Positions 1-10,687 are shown, counted from the stretch's first letter. The stretch is 64,000 nt of DNA from Nemertoderma westbladi (GCA_032718475.1 JAUCBJ010008854.1:1-64000), one strand, 5' to 3'. Program-made: numbers and translations. The notes: a model not told the origin generated them from the sequence alone.

Positions 1-481
1 CTATAAATGAACATGCTGACGTCAGATTTTGGCTGACCCCCTCCCCTCCCCTCATCAGCACGTCATCAGATTTTCCCAACCCCCCCCCCCCCCCCCCCCC
101 CCTAAAGTGCTGACGTCATACTTGGACGGCCCCTAAGTGTTGTACAGTAGTACCGCAGTACCGGCATTTGGAATCTCAATTAGGCCTACATGACAAAAAA
201 GTAACGTTTTTTTGTGATTTTTTTGGTGTGATTTGTTGTGATTCTGAAATCAGCATTCAGGGGGTCCCCTGTATTTAACCTGTATTTAACCAGTGCCCGG
301 AAACCAAGTTAAAATACTTAATTAGCGTAGCCGTGGTAGCGTAGGACAGTTAGGGCCTAATGAATTTTGAACAACATCTTTGTTCTGGGTTTTAAGCATA
401 CAGTAGTACCGGTATACTACCAATATTATCTTGCCAGCTTGTTGTTGGCCTAACTGTGAGTGCGACTTACTACAGTACTAC
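1..481. other. Non-coding AT-rich DNA with poly-C tract
   Basis: I see no gene here. A homopolymer C run lies around 83-102. The rest is AT-rich and carries scattered CAGTACTG, TACCGGTA and TAGGCCTA palindromes, which recur in intergenic DNA throughout the window. Confidence 0.6.
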
Positions 482-485
482 GGTG

Positions 486-1420
486 GCGCGAAATTTGTTC
501 CTATTGATATATTGCGAATTTTGTTCTTATTGCATTTTTGCGAATTTTGTTCCAACGCATAGCGAACTGTTATTTCTCTACTTGCGAACTATGTTCCTAT
601 CGAATTTTTAAGGATAATTATGTTCCAATTATTGGGAACTTTGTTCCTATCATTGCGAACTTTGTTCCTATTATTGCGACTTTATTGTTCCAATCTCTGT
701 AAGTTACTTTCAGATTGTTTATTACTAAGTTATATTTAGTGTATCTTACTTAATGCGTAGTTTACATTTAATCCAACTATGCAATATGCATAGGATGGAA
801 AAATTCGAAATCAAACAATAATTATTTTTTACAGTATCTATATATAATAATAGGCCAGTTTTCGAATAGGACACTTGCCCAATACTTTGAGATTTAGCTT
901 CATTTAATTAAGAACATTAATGGAAAGGAGCAGGTTACAGTGGCGGTGTTTTCTAACCAAAACAATAAACTATAAATTTATTTCACTTGCGCTCAATGTG
1001 CGCTACTATAGCGGGGTGAGAATACTGGCGGTAAGATAATTTCTAAAGTAAAATTAATTTATATTAATGATTCTCCAAATAAGTAAAAGTTTGCTATTCA
1101 ATCTAATACTACCGGTACTGTATTATGTTAAATCGTGGGAAAGTTAATTTCAGAATGCGTGTGGTTTTTCATCTACCCTAAGTCTAGCTACTGCAGTACT
1201 GTAATTGCGAGTGGAACAAAATTCGCTGTCATAGGAACAAAATTCGCAGTCATAACAGAGTTCGCAATAGACTGATAGAATTGCGAGACAGACAGACTAA
1301 TTAAATTTCGTAGGAACAAAATTCGCTCAAATAGGAACAAAATTCGCAAAAATATGAACAAAGTTCGCTGTGAATTGGAACAAAATTCGCATTTTCACAT
1401 TTTAGGAACAAAGTTCGCGC
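486..1420. mobile_element. Fold-back-like element 1 with (GCGAAnTTTGTTCC)n inverted arms
   Basis: The left arm (about 486-690) repeats the word GCGAA(A/T/C)TTTGTTCC at irregular spacing of roughly 20-40 bases. The right arm (about 1208-1420) repeats its reverse complement, GGAACAAA(A/G)TTCGC. The outer ends match as GCGCGAA at 486 and TTCGCGC ending at 1420. The central 500 bases have no convincing reading frame. AGTACTAC occurs at 474-481 and again at 1425-1432 and could be an 8-bp target duplication, but that word is common in this genome. The architecture resembles fold-back transposons; the superfamily is unassigned. Confidence 0.6.
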
Positions 1421-1580
1421 TCTGAGTACTACTGTACTTCTGTACTACCCGTCACACGTAGGTTGCTATGCAGTTCAGTTCTGCAGTTAGCAGTTAGGGC
1501 CTATTTATGTACTTCCGGTATTCTAGTACTGTAGTACCGCTGCGGTGCTACTGTCATAAATTAACAAGAACCGCCTACAT

Positions 1581-1985
1581 ATGGGATTGTTTCTTCGTTT
1601 CGGTACTCGAACTCGTTTGAGTTTCCAAAGCAAGCCTGTATTATTATCATGCACAATTCACCCACACAAACGGGTAATTTACCAACCTAAGCCGCCATGC
1701 TGTACAGGTTCTATATGGGCATCTTCATACTATCATTACAATACATCAATTAAGGACGACGACGCCCCAATACAATATTCAAAAACACCAGCAGCAACAT
1801 GGAAAGCAAGTCAAACAGCAGGTTACGGCCTACCGGTACACCGTGGTAGATTTTTTGGACGGATGCTATTTGCGTTTCTTCCTGTGATCTTCATGGTCGC
1901 AATATTTGTTACAATAATACAAACTGAACTCGCAAAAAAGGAAAAATTAGCAAATTTAGAGAACCCCAGTTGTAGTCCGAGGTGA
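1581..1985 (+). CDS. Small mitochondrial membrane protein, UQCC4/CCSMST1-like
   Basis: A 134-residue frame starting at an ATG. Residues 1-57 contain no acidic residue, several Arg/Lys and many hydroxylated residues, as expected of a mitochondrial import presequence. Then comes an acidic patch (DDDAPIQYS) followed by A-A-T-W-K, and one hydrophobic helix at about residues 94-113 (MLFAFLPVIFMVAIFVTIIQ), ending with a short charged tail. The order D-D-x-PI-(Y/F)-S ... A-x-W-K ... one membrane helix ... E is what I recall of the CCSMST1/UQCC4 family, small inner-membrane proteins that help assemble respiratory complex III. The match rests on short motifs only, so function is inferred. No introns are needed. 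Alternatively this is an unrelated single-pass protein or a chance frame. Confidence 0.45.
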   Translation: MGLFLRFGTRTRLSFQSKPVLLSCTIHPHKRVIYQPKPPCCTGSIWASSYYHYNTSIKDDDAPIQYSKTPAATWKASQTAGYGLPVHRGRFFGRMLFAFLPVIFMVAIFVTIIQTELAKKEKLANLENPSCSPR

Positions 1986-3470
1986 GGAGGGCCTGTTCCG
2001 GTCCCGGCCTACCCTACATACTGCAGTACTGGCCATACTGTTGTACTGTACTGCTGTATCTTTTTAAATCTAAATATTATACTGTTAAACTTTATAATAC
2101 ATACCGGTATGCCAAAGAGTAGAGAAAATTACCTTTACGACTACATCAGTACATAGTAACCGATGAAGACTGAAAGCACGTTAAGTAAAAAACCGTTCAG
2201 TATAAACTGTAAACGTTAAGTTAGTGAAGAAAGTAAGCAACAAAGTCCCGCCCAGGTCCAGTTGCTTTTTAGTTTTTATATACTTTGTTTCGTGACTCCG
2301 TGCATGCATACTGCATATGTACCATCGGTATGGTTTTTTACTTAACGCGCTTCACTTGATTTACAGTATAAACTACCGGCCTGGTACCGGTAACTTGTAA
2401 CATATTATTTGTACATAAACAAATCACAAATAAGCGGGTGTTAACTGTTAAATAAAATGATTAATCATGTAATTAAATGTAAATCATTAATATTAATTAT
2501 GAATTTAAATTATTACTTTTATGATAGAAATCACCTCGAAAACTTCATATTGCACAATTATTATATTATATTTCGAACTATGATACAAAGATACACCTTC
2601 GTCATTTATAGTCCAGCAGCTGTCCGGTTTTTAGTCCGTTTTTTTAATAAACCTAGGGTGGAGTGGGAGTGAATCTGAATAGTAAATGTTTTATGTGATA
2701 TTAATTAGTAGATAATCTAATTGGAATCGATAATTCGACTGATGCCCACGCCCACCTGGTATTATAATTTTATAATTTTTGCGTAATTGCCATTCAAATA
2801 TCGTATTCAGGAACAATTTAGACATTGCTTCCATACATTTTATCAATAAATAGTAGAAAGATTATACATTATAGAAGTCCTCCGTCCGTGGCCCATGTAG
2901 TCCATTATAGACATTCAATCCACGACACGGAAACTATATCAAGAGCATTAAGTATCTAGGGCATTCATCAACAGTTTTTTGTCGAGTGCATTGCTTGGCA
3001 ATTGATCTGACACTCGTGATCGACTCTGTAAGCATGTGGTCTCGGATTAGGTTTCCGGTAAAGTAATTTAACCCTTTATAGGAGGGGGGGGGGGGGTGGG
3101 GGGGGGGGGGGGGGGGGGGGGTGGTGGTGGAGGGGATCCTTATATTTTTTTACTATAAAAAATGAATATATTTTTTCTGCTTATTCTCCTATATAAGATA
3201 CTTTATGAATTCTGCGCACGGTAGACCTCTAGACAGCGCAGTGACGGCCACCGCCTTCCTAACCAACAAATAGTAACTTCGTTCGCTACAGTCCAAGAAA
3301 GAAAAAGGAGATAAAAGCATGTTTTTTAAATAATATTTTCCATGGTGCATAGCTCACGACTTATTTACAGAGTGTAGCTGATTTATAATGTTACTGTAAT
3401 GTTCGGGAACGCACTGCTCTGGATGCGTTCCACATCTACTGGTATTGGTTACTTTTGACTTTGGGGAATT
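1986..3470. other. Intergenic AT-rich DNA with a poly-G tract
   Basis: No gene can be supported. The segment is AT-rich with a long, slightly interrupted G run at about 3083-3122. The small frame at 2457-2672 is of AT-rich composition, with no recognisable motif. Confidence 0.55.
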
Positions 3471-3479
3471 CCTAATGAC

Positions 3480-3790
3480 GCCTTGCCAACTGCAGATAGG
3501 GGCTGTACGCAATAATTCATCCCTCTCCAGGGGAAATTCGACGCAAATAACAGCTGATTACTCTCAAGAATAAAACTGTTACCTGTTCTATTGTTCTTAG
3601 TTTATTGTTTTGGTTAAAATAACGTGCTCCTTGTAACCTGCTCCTTTCCCTAAATGGAGAATATTAATTCGCCAAGGCCGGTTTTGCGTCCAGTCCCCCC
3701 CCCCCGCCCCCCCCCCCTCCTGTCTCGCCAACTGAGCTGGATCAGTCGGATTATTGATATTACGTACCAAAGCACCTAAAAGGGTCATAC
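3480..3790. repeat. Dispersed repeat, copy 1 (GACGCAAATAACAGCTG family)
   Basis: Contains CGACGCAAATAACAGCTGAT near 3540, then AAAACTGTTACCTGTTCTAT and TTTATTGTTTTGGTTA, and then the complement of GGAAAGGAGCAGGTTACA near 3635-3650. The same succession recurs at 8165-8800, and its first part at 39165-39260. The GGAAAGGAGCAGGT(T/C)ACA plus AACCAAAACAATAA portion also occurs alone near 925-975, 11760-11880 and 35605-35672. It is an interspersed repeat of unknown class that sits upstream of both Nudix copies. Confidence 0.6.
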
Positions 3791-4027
3791 AAGATCCAAC
3801 GAATACGGAATATCTGCAGGACTATACTAGTAAGCAGCAAACCAGTAACTTAATAATTGTTTACTAATTAGTGAAAATACTTTATTAATGTTTATTGTCA
3901 ATTATATTTCACGAAATTCATGATTAACAATATACACAATAAAAGTAAAAAACATTTATGCAAATCTAATCAAATTTAGTTAGTTTATTATTATTTGCCA
4001 AACAAAAAGCAACTAATTATTGGCGGG

Positions 4028-5182
4028 ATGGCCGGCCCGCTATCCCGTGGTGTATTCCGCCAGTCGGCGACGGTAATACTCGTGCGGAAATCCAAACAAC
4101 TCAGTCGGCAGAGTGGCCTTGCCGAGGTACTGCTAATCCAACGCAGTCGAAAGCTCAAAACCTTCGGTAACGATTACGTTTTCCCCGGAGGAAATCTTGA
4201 CGCAGCTGACTGCGATAGCAACTCGTGGAACTCGGTGTTCGAGTTCGACAACCCGTCCTCCTATTCTTCTCTCATCAAGGTATTCAACCCAACCCGACAC
4301 AGACCAAGAGTACTCCTTAACAACCAATCCGATGCCATCCCCGCCGACATTACCTTTAGGATATGCGCACTGAGAGAATTGTTCGAAGAGACGGGTTTAC
4401 TCCTCGCTATCCCTAAAGGAAACCTCCGTAACTCCGTAGCCAACCATCCGATCGGAAACTCGGCTGTTTCGCCCCGGATACCCTCCGCCGAACTCTGCCG
4501 TTGGCGTCGCCAAGTAACGAATGACCCAGCCGGTTTCCCAGCACTCTTTATCAACTACAATCTACTTCCAGATATTCATTCTCTTTACGAATGGACCAAC
4601 TTAGTTACTCCGAAAGCAGCCCCCGTAGCGAAGTTGCGTCGCTACGACACCATGGTATACATCGTATTTATGGACGAGCACTGTGACGTCACTCCCTCGT
4701 TAGACCCACAGGAATCAGTCAACTTACAATGGTTGACCCCGGAGAAAACTGTAGAGGAATGGGTTAATGGTATGCCAGTCGCAGTGCCGACGATGTACGA
4801 GTTGTTAAAACTCACAAATATTCCCGAATTTGACAAAGTTCGAACTTACGCCGTGGCTCGCTCCCGTTTAGGCTGCGAGCGTTGGTGTCCGATTATAATC
4901 AGCCGCCCGGTCTGGCCCCAGAGCGTGAAGATTTTCAACGGGGACGAGTTATACCCTTCCGATGGGTCTGACGTCATTGATGATGATGCTATCGCCATGG
5001 CAACATGGGAACAGGGTACTGTAACCAACCGTGTGTTGGATGTTCAGTTCCTACCACCCACACGTAACCGCGTTTTACTATGTAATTACAATCCGCGTTT
5101 CGGGTATTTAAAACCCAATCAGGAGATAGCATATAAATATCAGCGACTTTTAGAGGATTCTATTCCAAATAGTAAAATATAA
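4028..5182 (+). CDS. NUDT19: NUDT19-like Nudix hydrolase (CoA diphosphohydrolase family)
   Basis: The predicted protein is 384 residues from the ATG at 4028. An upstream in-frame TTG extension is ignored because the duplicate copy starts at the equivalent ATG. Residues 10-35 form the opening beta strands (SATVILVRK ... EVLLIQRS). The Nudix box is split, with PGGNLD at about 53-58 and RELFEETG at about 116-123, separated by a roughly 55-residue insert. That split is characteristic of NUDT19/RP2p enzymes, which hydrolyse CoA and acyl-CoA in peroxisomes. The C-terminus is S-K-I, a plausible type 1 peroxisomal signal. Length is close to mammalian NUDT19. The gene is intronless here. A disrupted duplicate lies 5.4 kb downstream, and both copies follow the same dispersed repeat. 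Confidence 0.85.
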   Translation: MAGPLSRGVFRQSATVILVRKSKQLSRQSGLAEVLLIQRSRKLKTFGNDYVFPGGNLDAADCDSNSWNSVFEFDNPSSYSSLIKVFNPTRHRPRVLLNNQSDAIPADITFRICALRELFEETGLLLAIPKGNLRNSVANHPIGNSAVSPRIPSAELCRWRRQVTNDPAGFPALFINYNLLPDIHSLYEWTNLVTPKAAPVAKLRRYDTMVYIVFMDEHCDVTPSLDPQESVNLQWLTPEKTVEEWVNGMPVAVPTMYELLKLTNIPEFDKVRTYAVARSRLGCERWCPIIISRPVWPQSVKIFNGDELYPSDGSDVIDDDAIAMATWEQGTVTNRVLDVQFLPPTRNRVLLCNYNPRFGYLKPNQEIAYKYQRLLEDSIPNSKI

Positions 5183-6100
5183 TTTATTAAATTAAATGTG
5201 TATCTTATAAAATCCATAATTTCTAATCAATAATAATAAATAATACTGTAGCAGTACCTCTTCATGTTAGAAAGAACTTATGGTGTGTTTAACTTAGGAT
5301 GGGAGGAAGTACCATGTTTAATTTAGGGTGAGAGTTACTGCTGCTGGTAGAAGTCAGGTGGACCCATATACTCGGCTGCAGGGTTACATGTCCTGACCAG
5401 GAAGATGGTAATCCACCAATGGCTGATCAGGGATAGAGTGCTCTTATCGCCAAGTATGTACTCCACTGCGACCTGCACCTGGCAGCAGGGGAGCAGGACA
5501 TGGCCCAGCAGATGAGCTGCATAGCCAATGGGTGGACATGTCCTACAGAGTAGGTATGGTGATGGGCCCCAAACCTGACTCAACTGCGACATCGTCCCTG
5601 TGGAATGGCAAACCAGGATGAGGTGTTTGCCCCGAGAGCTGAATCGGCAAAAAAGCGCCGCAACCCCTACTATGGATTACATTAGTAATGCGAAGGTCCG
5701 GCCAGTGGAATTACCGGTCAGTTAATACCCTAACACTGAGTCCCCAATGCGACAATGGGAGCATACTGTCCCAGACAGACCATATTCTGTTTCGTAGACT
5801 TAGTCTCCGCGCTAGCAGAACAACGAAATCTACCTTGCCGCGGCATGACTGGTCCTCTCTGTTGCAACAGCCAAGTGTGCGATCCAACACTGTGCGACAC
5901 AACAGCTTAGCAATAGGTACAGTATGCGGTTGTCACGATTTAGTGCCGTCGGTAATCCCGGGTTACAGTAGTCAGGAGTTACAAAGTAAATTAATGTTTT
6001 GTTCGACCGTTAGGCCAGGGATTACCATCAAATATGTCGACTTATTTCCAGTGCGGTTCCCCCAGAACTACTAGGATCGGCATGCTGCATTGCAGCTGTA
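5183..6100. other. Unclassified repeat-like segment downstream of NUDT19
   Basis: The stretch at about 5335-6075 has higher GC than its flanks and several medium-length frames on both strands, none with recognisable motifs. It lies just 3' (in the minus sense) of a non-LTR retrotransposon tail, so it may be part of another repeat. No host gene is supported. Confidence 0.4.
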
Positions 6101-6103
6101 TTT

Positions 6104-6320
6104 TTAAGAATGCTGTGCCGGCTTGTCGACAAAATTGCGCCGCCACAACTCCCTATCACCCATGACATTTGCTAGATCATCCACATCTTCAAGGCCAGTG
6201 TCCTTTAAGATGCGTCTCAAGAAAGTCATGGGCTGTCCACCATGCTTATTCACTCCATGAGGTCGCCAAACCACAAGATTATGCACTGGCTGGTCCTCAC
6301 GGCGAAAGCAGCCTGAAGTA
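6104..6320 (-). pseudogene. Non-LTR retrotransposon, C-terminal fragment
   Basis: On the minus strand this encodes the conserved tail of the retrotransposon seen more fully at 57233-58900: a GHCFRRED-like start, NLVVWRPHGVNKHGGQPM, then FLRRILKDTGLEDVDDLA and NFVDKPAQHS. Only the last 70 or so residues of the reverse transcriptase protein remain. It is a dead 5'-truncated copy. Confidence 0.8.
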
Positions 6321-6329
6321 TGGCCCCCA

Positions 6330-8160
6330 GAACATATTTAGCCACCATTAAAGGATGCAAGGCAGAGATCCGCCCTTGCTAGTCCCTTTAAAGCATTCGT
6401 GCCGAAACGAATACATCCCTCCTGGCCTGTTGCCGTTATTCCCGTCACCAAGGGGGAAAACGCCGATGCTGGAGGCGGAATTTTCAGACCACTTTATTCC
6501 GGTGAGTCACCGGTTATTGGGAGTGGAGAAGGATGTTATCTGAGATGCAGAATTGCGGTTAGAGAAAAGTTTCATTGGTTGGATATAATCTTTAATGTAA
6601 CTTGAACTCTGATTGAGAATAATTTGGGCTTCCCCACACCAATATACCAAATATTCACAATAATACACAATATGAAATTCCTACAGTAAATTATTTAATT
6701 ACCCACTGTTCGCTTAACTTTCAGATTTTGACCTAACTAATGTTCCCCATTTTCCCTCGGTCCTAGTCCCGGAACCATAGTGTCAGCGTCGGTCGATCCT
6801 TTGCTTGTCCGTCCCACCCTTCCCGAACCCTGACGGGATGGATCGGTCATCAGGAAAGCGGTACGGCTTAGCTAGGGGTCTGTCGGTTCATCGCAGGGTC
6901 CCAACCACCTAAGCTTCCCGGTTGCAAATCCCTAGCGCATCGAGCAACACCCAAGTCCTTTTCAGGCTCAGTCGCCACTGATGGCCAGGGACCGCTAAGG
7001 GCAGTCCTTGTCCCCAGACCTAGCGGGTTACCAACTACCGAAGTAGAAGGAGGTTGTCTAGGCCTCCAGTAACTATCTGGAAACCCTGACAATAATCGAG
7101 AGTATTGTTTGATTTTACCCCCCATCCATGGCCCTTAAATATCTGAGATGGTTCCCGCGCCCCGTAAGTCCGCCCAAGTTTCGCCTGTAAATCGCCCCCC
7201 GTCTATTGAATGTGCCCAAATTTTGTGTTCCCGCACCCACCGCTGATATTGGCACATTCATAAAATATAAATCCAAAAAATATGTAACTCGCGTTATGAT
7301 AAATTGAAATACCGCGAACATGGCCCACATGTGGGGGTGTAGCCACGTTTTATGGAGTGGTGAGAATTCAAGGCAACTGATTTAAGCCACCGCGCCAACG
7401 TGTGAGTTACTTTCCCAATGTATTTGTATTCCTAATCCGTAGCCAATTTTCTAGCCGTTGCCGGAATTTTCTTGGGTGGATGGATGCATTTGGTTGAAAT
7501 AGTGTAGTTCGGTGTAGGTGTGTATGTATTCTTCTTCCAAGGGCCTTTCTGTGCCAGAAAATGAGATAATTCATAATCCTTTGTATCGTTTATTTGCTAC
7601 AGTAATTGTATTTGGCAAAGAAAACAAATACACTATTAATGTTCGGATTCAGTTTACTTCACTGCCGCGCCGGATGTACGATAGCTCTTTGATCTTGACC
7701 TAAAGTGTGTTTACGTTATAGAATTATATTCGTTTTAGAATTAAGGCTAGTTATTGGAAATAGTTTGGTTGAAGGTGTCGTTAATTAATACATTCATTCC
7801 ATTTTGGGAAGTAGTTTTATTTCTTATATTATTTAGACAAAACGAGGAATAATTTAAGATACCCAGATATCGATGAATGAATTTTTAAAAACTGATTTCA
7901 CCCTATCGTACCGGAATTTTTACCTTGGAAACGCTAATAATGTTCTGGAATACATGCCTAGGACGCTAGGGGCATTGAAATTGATATTGGTTACCGATTC
8001 AGGGTCAGATAATTTAAAAAGTTCATGTTTTTCCCAATGTTTTGTACATAATACATAATGTTTAACTATAGTAAACACACAGTTAAACACAGTCCTTTAA
8101 TAGAAAACAAAAATAATGTTACAACATAAAATTTATTAAACTGTAGTATTTACAATTGAT
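6330..8160. other. Intergenic; GC-rich unclassified patch at 6760-7250
   Basis: No gene is supported. The 6760-7250 patch is clearly richer in GC than the surroundings and is probably a repeat fragment that I cannot name. From 7260 on the sequence is AT-rich with only short frames. A poly-G run lies at about 8173-8190. Confidence 0.4.
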
Positions 8161-8497
8161 TCCCAGATAGGGGAGGGGGGGGGGGGGGGTACTTTCGACG
8201 CAAACAAAATTAATCACTCTCACAAGGGTGAAATCGACGCAAATAACAGCTGATTACTCTAAAAAATACAAATAAATGAATTGGTGTTGAGCTGTTAATG
8301 CAACTGTAATTAAAGATGTAATATTATGGTTTTGTTCAGAAATGGAAAAAATGAGAAAGCGCGTCACCGGGGGTTGAACCAGCGCTATACGTAACTGTAA
8401 GATGACAGTCTAACAGTTTGTACACAGTTAGAGATAGGATAATGCAACTTATGACTGCAGAAGTGGATTTGGCGGGACTGTGAGTGTCAGGGGCTAG

Positions 8498-8569
8498 TGG
8501 CTGAGCTGGTTAGCGCTACTGATGAGGCCTGTTAAGGCCGAAACGTACGTATAGCGCTGGTTCAACCCC
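8498..8569 (+). promoter_or_regulatory. tRNA-like internal pol III promoter (A box and B box)
   Basis: TGGCTGAGCTGG at 8498-8509 matches an A box, and GGTTCAACCCC at 8559-8569 resembles a B box. They are about 50 bases apart, as in tRNA genes and tRNA-derived SINEs. The hammerhead core lies between them, where a tRNA would carry its anticodon arm. Flanking GTCAGGGG (8486-8493) and CCCCCGGTGAC (8566-8576) could pair like an acceptor stem. Pol III activity is inferred, not seen. Confidence 0.55.
8508..8562 (+). ncRNA. Type I hammerhead self-cleaving ribozyme
   Basis: All core elements are present in order. CTGATGA lies at 8519-8525. Stem II pairs GGCC 8526-8529 with GGCC 8536-8539 around a six-base loop. 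GAA is at 8540-8542. Stem III is minimal: A8543-C8544 pairs with G8549-T8550 around a four-base loop. The cleavage triplet GTA ends at 8551. Stem I pairs 8510-8518 with 8552-8560, mostly Watson-Crick with outer G-U pairs. Predicted cleavage is after A8551. The very short stem III is typical of hammerheads in Penelope-like elements and other retroelements. No core residue is missing. Confidence 0.9.
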
Positions 8570-9034
8570 CGGTGACGCGCTTTCTCATTTTTTTCAATTT
8601 CTGAACAAAACCATAATATTACATCTAAAAAATACAACTGTAACCTGTTAGATTGATTCAAGTTTATTGTTTTGTTTTTGTTAGTATAACGTAGTACTGT
8701 AACCTGTTCCTTTCCCTTAATTGGTAATTTAACCTTGAGGTGGGATATCAATTCACCGAGATGGGATTTGCGTTAAGTTTTTCCCCCTGTCTCTTGCTTC
8801 CATAGTTATAAATATTCTAATTATTGTACTTTTCAACTCATGATGCTTCCTTACTCAATTTTAAATACGAATGTTCTGGAATATTTATGACGTAAGTGAG
8901 AGTTGCTTAACTATAAACCAATATTGGATATTGAGTTCCGTTTTGGAGTACGCCTTGCAGACACTAAAGTTGCAAAACACTTTTTGAGTTTTTTGCATGG
9001 ATATTGCTCAAATTACGGTCAACACATGTAATAA

Positions 9035-9165
9035 TATTTTGTTTCGTGGGAAACAGAGTGGAATGGTTTACCGTGGATGACCACCAATGGTGGTAAACAG
9101 GCATTCCTTTGCTCAATGAGCCTAAAAGATTCTCCCATTCGTAATCAAATTTTTGAAATTCCACC
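9035..9165 (-). repeat. Dispersed repeat shared with 39708-39800
   Basis: On the minus strand this reads TCTTTTAGGCTCATTGAGC, then AAGGAATGCCTGTTTACCAC, then a GTAAACC-TTCCACTCTGTTTCCC block. The same succession occurs on the plus strand at about 39708-39800 with scattered substitutions. The class is unknown. Confidence 0.6.
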
Positions 9166-9426
9166 AAAATTATTTTCACATTTTCTTATTATTTTACTAT
9201 TTGTCGCCGGGAAAAAAGTAAACTAAATGCAATCTAATGGGTGACGTTTCTTTCCCTAGTGAACAAATTTCTCATTTTCTTCACGATTTCGCGGTATATT
9301 CTAGCGAAAATGTAATAATTTAGAAAAAATATATTTATTGTTTATTTTTTTATTCATTGCCAAAAATTTCAATTCACGAAATTCATGATTTACAAAAACT
9401 ACCCATTAAGGTAATGTTTATTAGTT

Positions 9427-10530
9427 ATGGCCGACCCGCTATCCCATGGTGTATTCCGCCAGTCGGCGACGGTAATACTCGTGCGGAAATCCAAACAACT
9501 CAGTCGGCAGAGTGGCCTTGCTGAGGTACTGCTAATCCAACGCAGTCGAAAGCTCAAAACGTACGGTAACGATTACGTTTTCCCCGGCGGAAATCTCGAC
9601 GCAGCTGACTGCGATAGCAACTCGTGGAACTCGGTGTTCGAGTTCGACAACCCGTCTTCCTATTCTTCTCTCATCGAGGTATTCAACCCAACCCGCACAG
9701 ACCAAGAGTACTCCTTAACAACCAATCCGATGCCATCCCCGCCGACATTAACTTTAGGATATGCGCACTGAGAGAATTGTTCGAAGAGACGGGTTTACTC
9801 CTCGCTATCCCTAAAGGAAACCTCCGTAACTCCGTAGCCAACCATCCGAACGGAAACTCGGCTGTTTCGCCCCGGATACCCCCCGCCGAACTCTGCCGTT
9901 GGCGTCGCCAAGTAACGAATGACCCAGCCGGTTTCCCAGCACTCTTTATCAACTACAATCTACTTCCAGATATTCATTCCCTTTACGAATGGACCAACTT
10001 AGTTACTCCGAAAGCAGCCCCCGTAGCGAAGTTGCGTCGCTACGACACCATGGTATACATCGTATTTATGGACGAGCACTGTGACGTCATTCCCTCGTTA
10101 TACCCACATGAATCAGTCAACTTACAATGGTTGACCCCGGAGAAAACAGTGGAGGAATTTATTAATGGTATGCCAGTTGTTAAAACTCACAAATATTCCC
10201 GAATTTCACAAAGTTCGAACTTACGCCGTGGCTCGCTCCCGTTTAGGCTGCGAGCGTTGGTGTCCGATTATAATCAGCCGCCCGGACTGGCCCCAGAGCG
10301 TGATGATTTTCAATGGGGACGAGTTATACCCTTCCGATGGGTCTGGCGTCATTGATGATGCCTTCATCGCCACGGCAACATGGGAGCAGGGTACTGCAAC
10401 CAACCGTATGTTGGATGTTCAGTTCCGACCACCCACACGTAATCGCGTTTTACTATGTAATTACAATCCATGTTTCGGGTATTTAAAACCCAATTTCCGT
10501 CTTCTAAAATTCATCATTTCTAATTTATAA
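9427..10530 (+). pseudogene. NUDT19-like duplicate, twice frameshifted
   Basis: Nearly identical in sequence to the gene at 4028-5182, starting at the equivalent ATG (MADPLSHGVFRQ). A 1-base deletion near 9695 shifts the frame, and a 23-base deletion near 10171 shifts it back. Together they remove 24 bases, so only the middle third (about 9695-10171), which contains the second half of the Nudix box, is out of frame. The C-terminal end also differs: after LKPN the sequence jumps into what is 3' untranslated sequence in the first copy, so the S-K-I terminus is lost. Shared 5' flank (TTCACGAAATTCATGATT) points to a segmental duplication rather than a retrocopy. It most likely produces no functional enzyme. 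Confidence 0.85.
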
Positions 10531-10687
10531 TAATCTCAAATAAAATGTACACTGAACTGTCACACATTAATATTGCTGCCGCGGTGTATCTCCGTAATTA
10601 GAAGTTGTACGTTATCTTTAATTAAATTTATCAAAAATTACCCAATATATAAAGGTAAACTCATATAAAAAAAATTATACAATTCCG

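Larger units (their letters stand above)
8272..8624 (+). mobile_element. Hammerhead-ribozyme retroelement with inverted arms and 13-bp TSD
   Basis: The insertion is flanked by a perfect 13-bp direct repeat, CTAAAAAATACAA, at 8259-8271 and 8625-8637. Inside are two inverted arms of about 80 bp, 8314-8393 and 8546-8626, with nearly perfect complementarity. The right half contains a complete type I hammerhead ribozyme (8508-8562) overlapping tRNA-like A-box and B-box sequences. Inverted partial terminal repeats with hammerheads are known in Penelope-like elements, and pol III promoters with hammerheads are known in schistosome Sm-alpha repeats. At about 350 bp with no reading frame this would be a non-autonomous relative. 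The assignment is inferred; the structure is seen directly. Confidence 0.75.
8165..8800. repeat. Dispersed repeat, copy 2, split by a ribozyme-bearing insertion
   Basis: The sequence ATCGACGCAAATAACAGCTG (ending about 8251) continues as GATTACTCTAAAAAATACAA and resumes after 8637 with CTGTAACCTGTT, then TTTATTGTTTTG and the complement of a GGAAAGG...ACAGT segment, matching copy 1 at 3480-3790. The interruption at 8272-8624 is a separate insertion. Confidence 0.6.

Noticed and set aside
3995-4027. Eleven-residue N-terminal extension of the NUDT19-like protein
   Set aside because: It begins with TTG, not ATG; the duplicate copy starts at the ATG equivalent to 4028.
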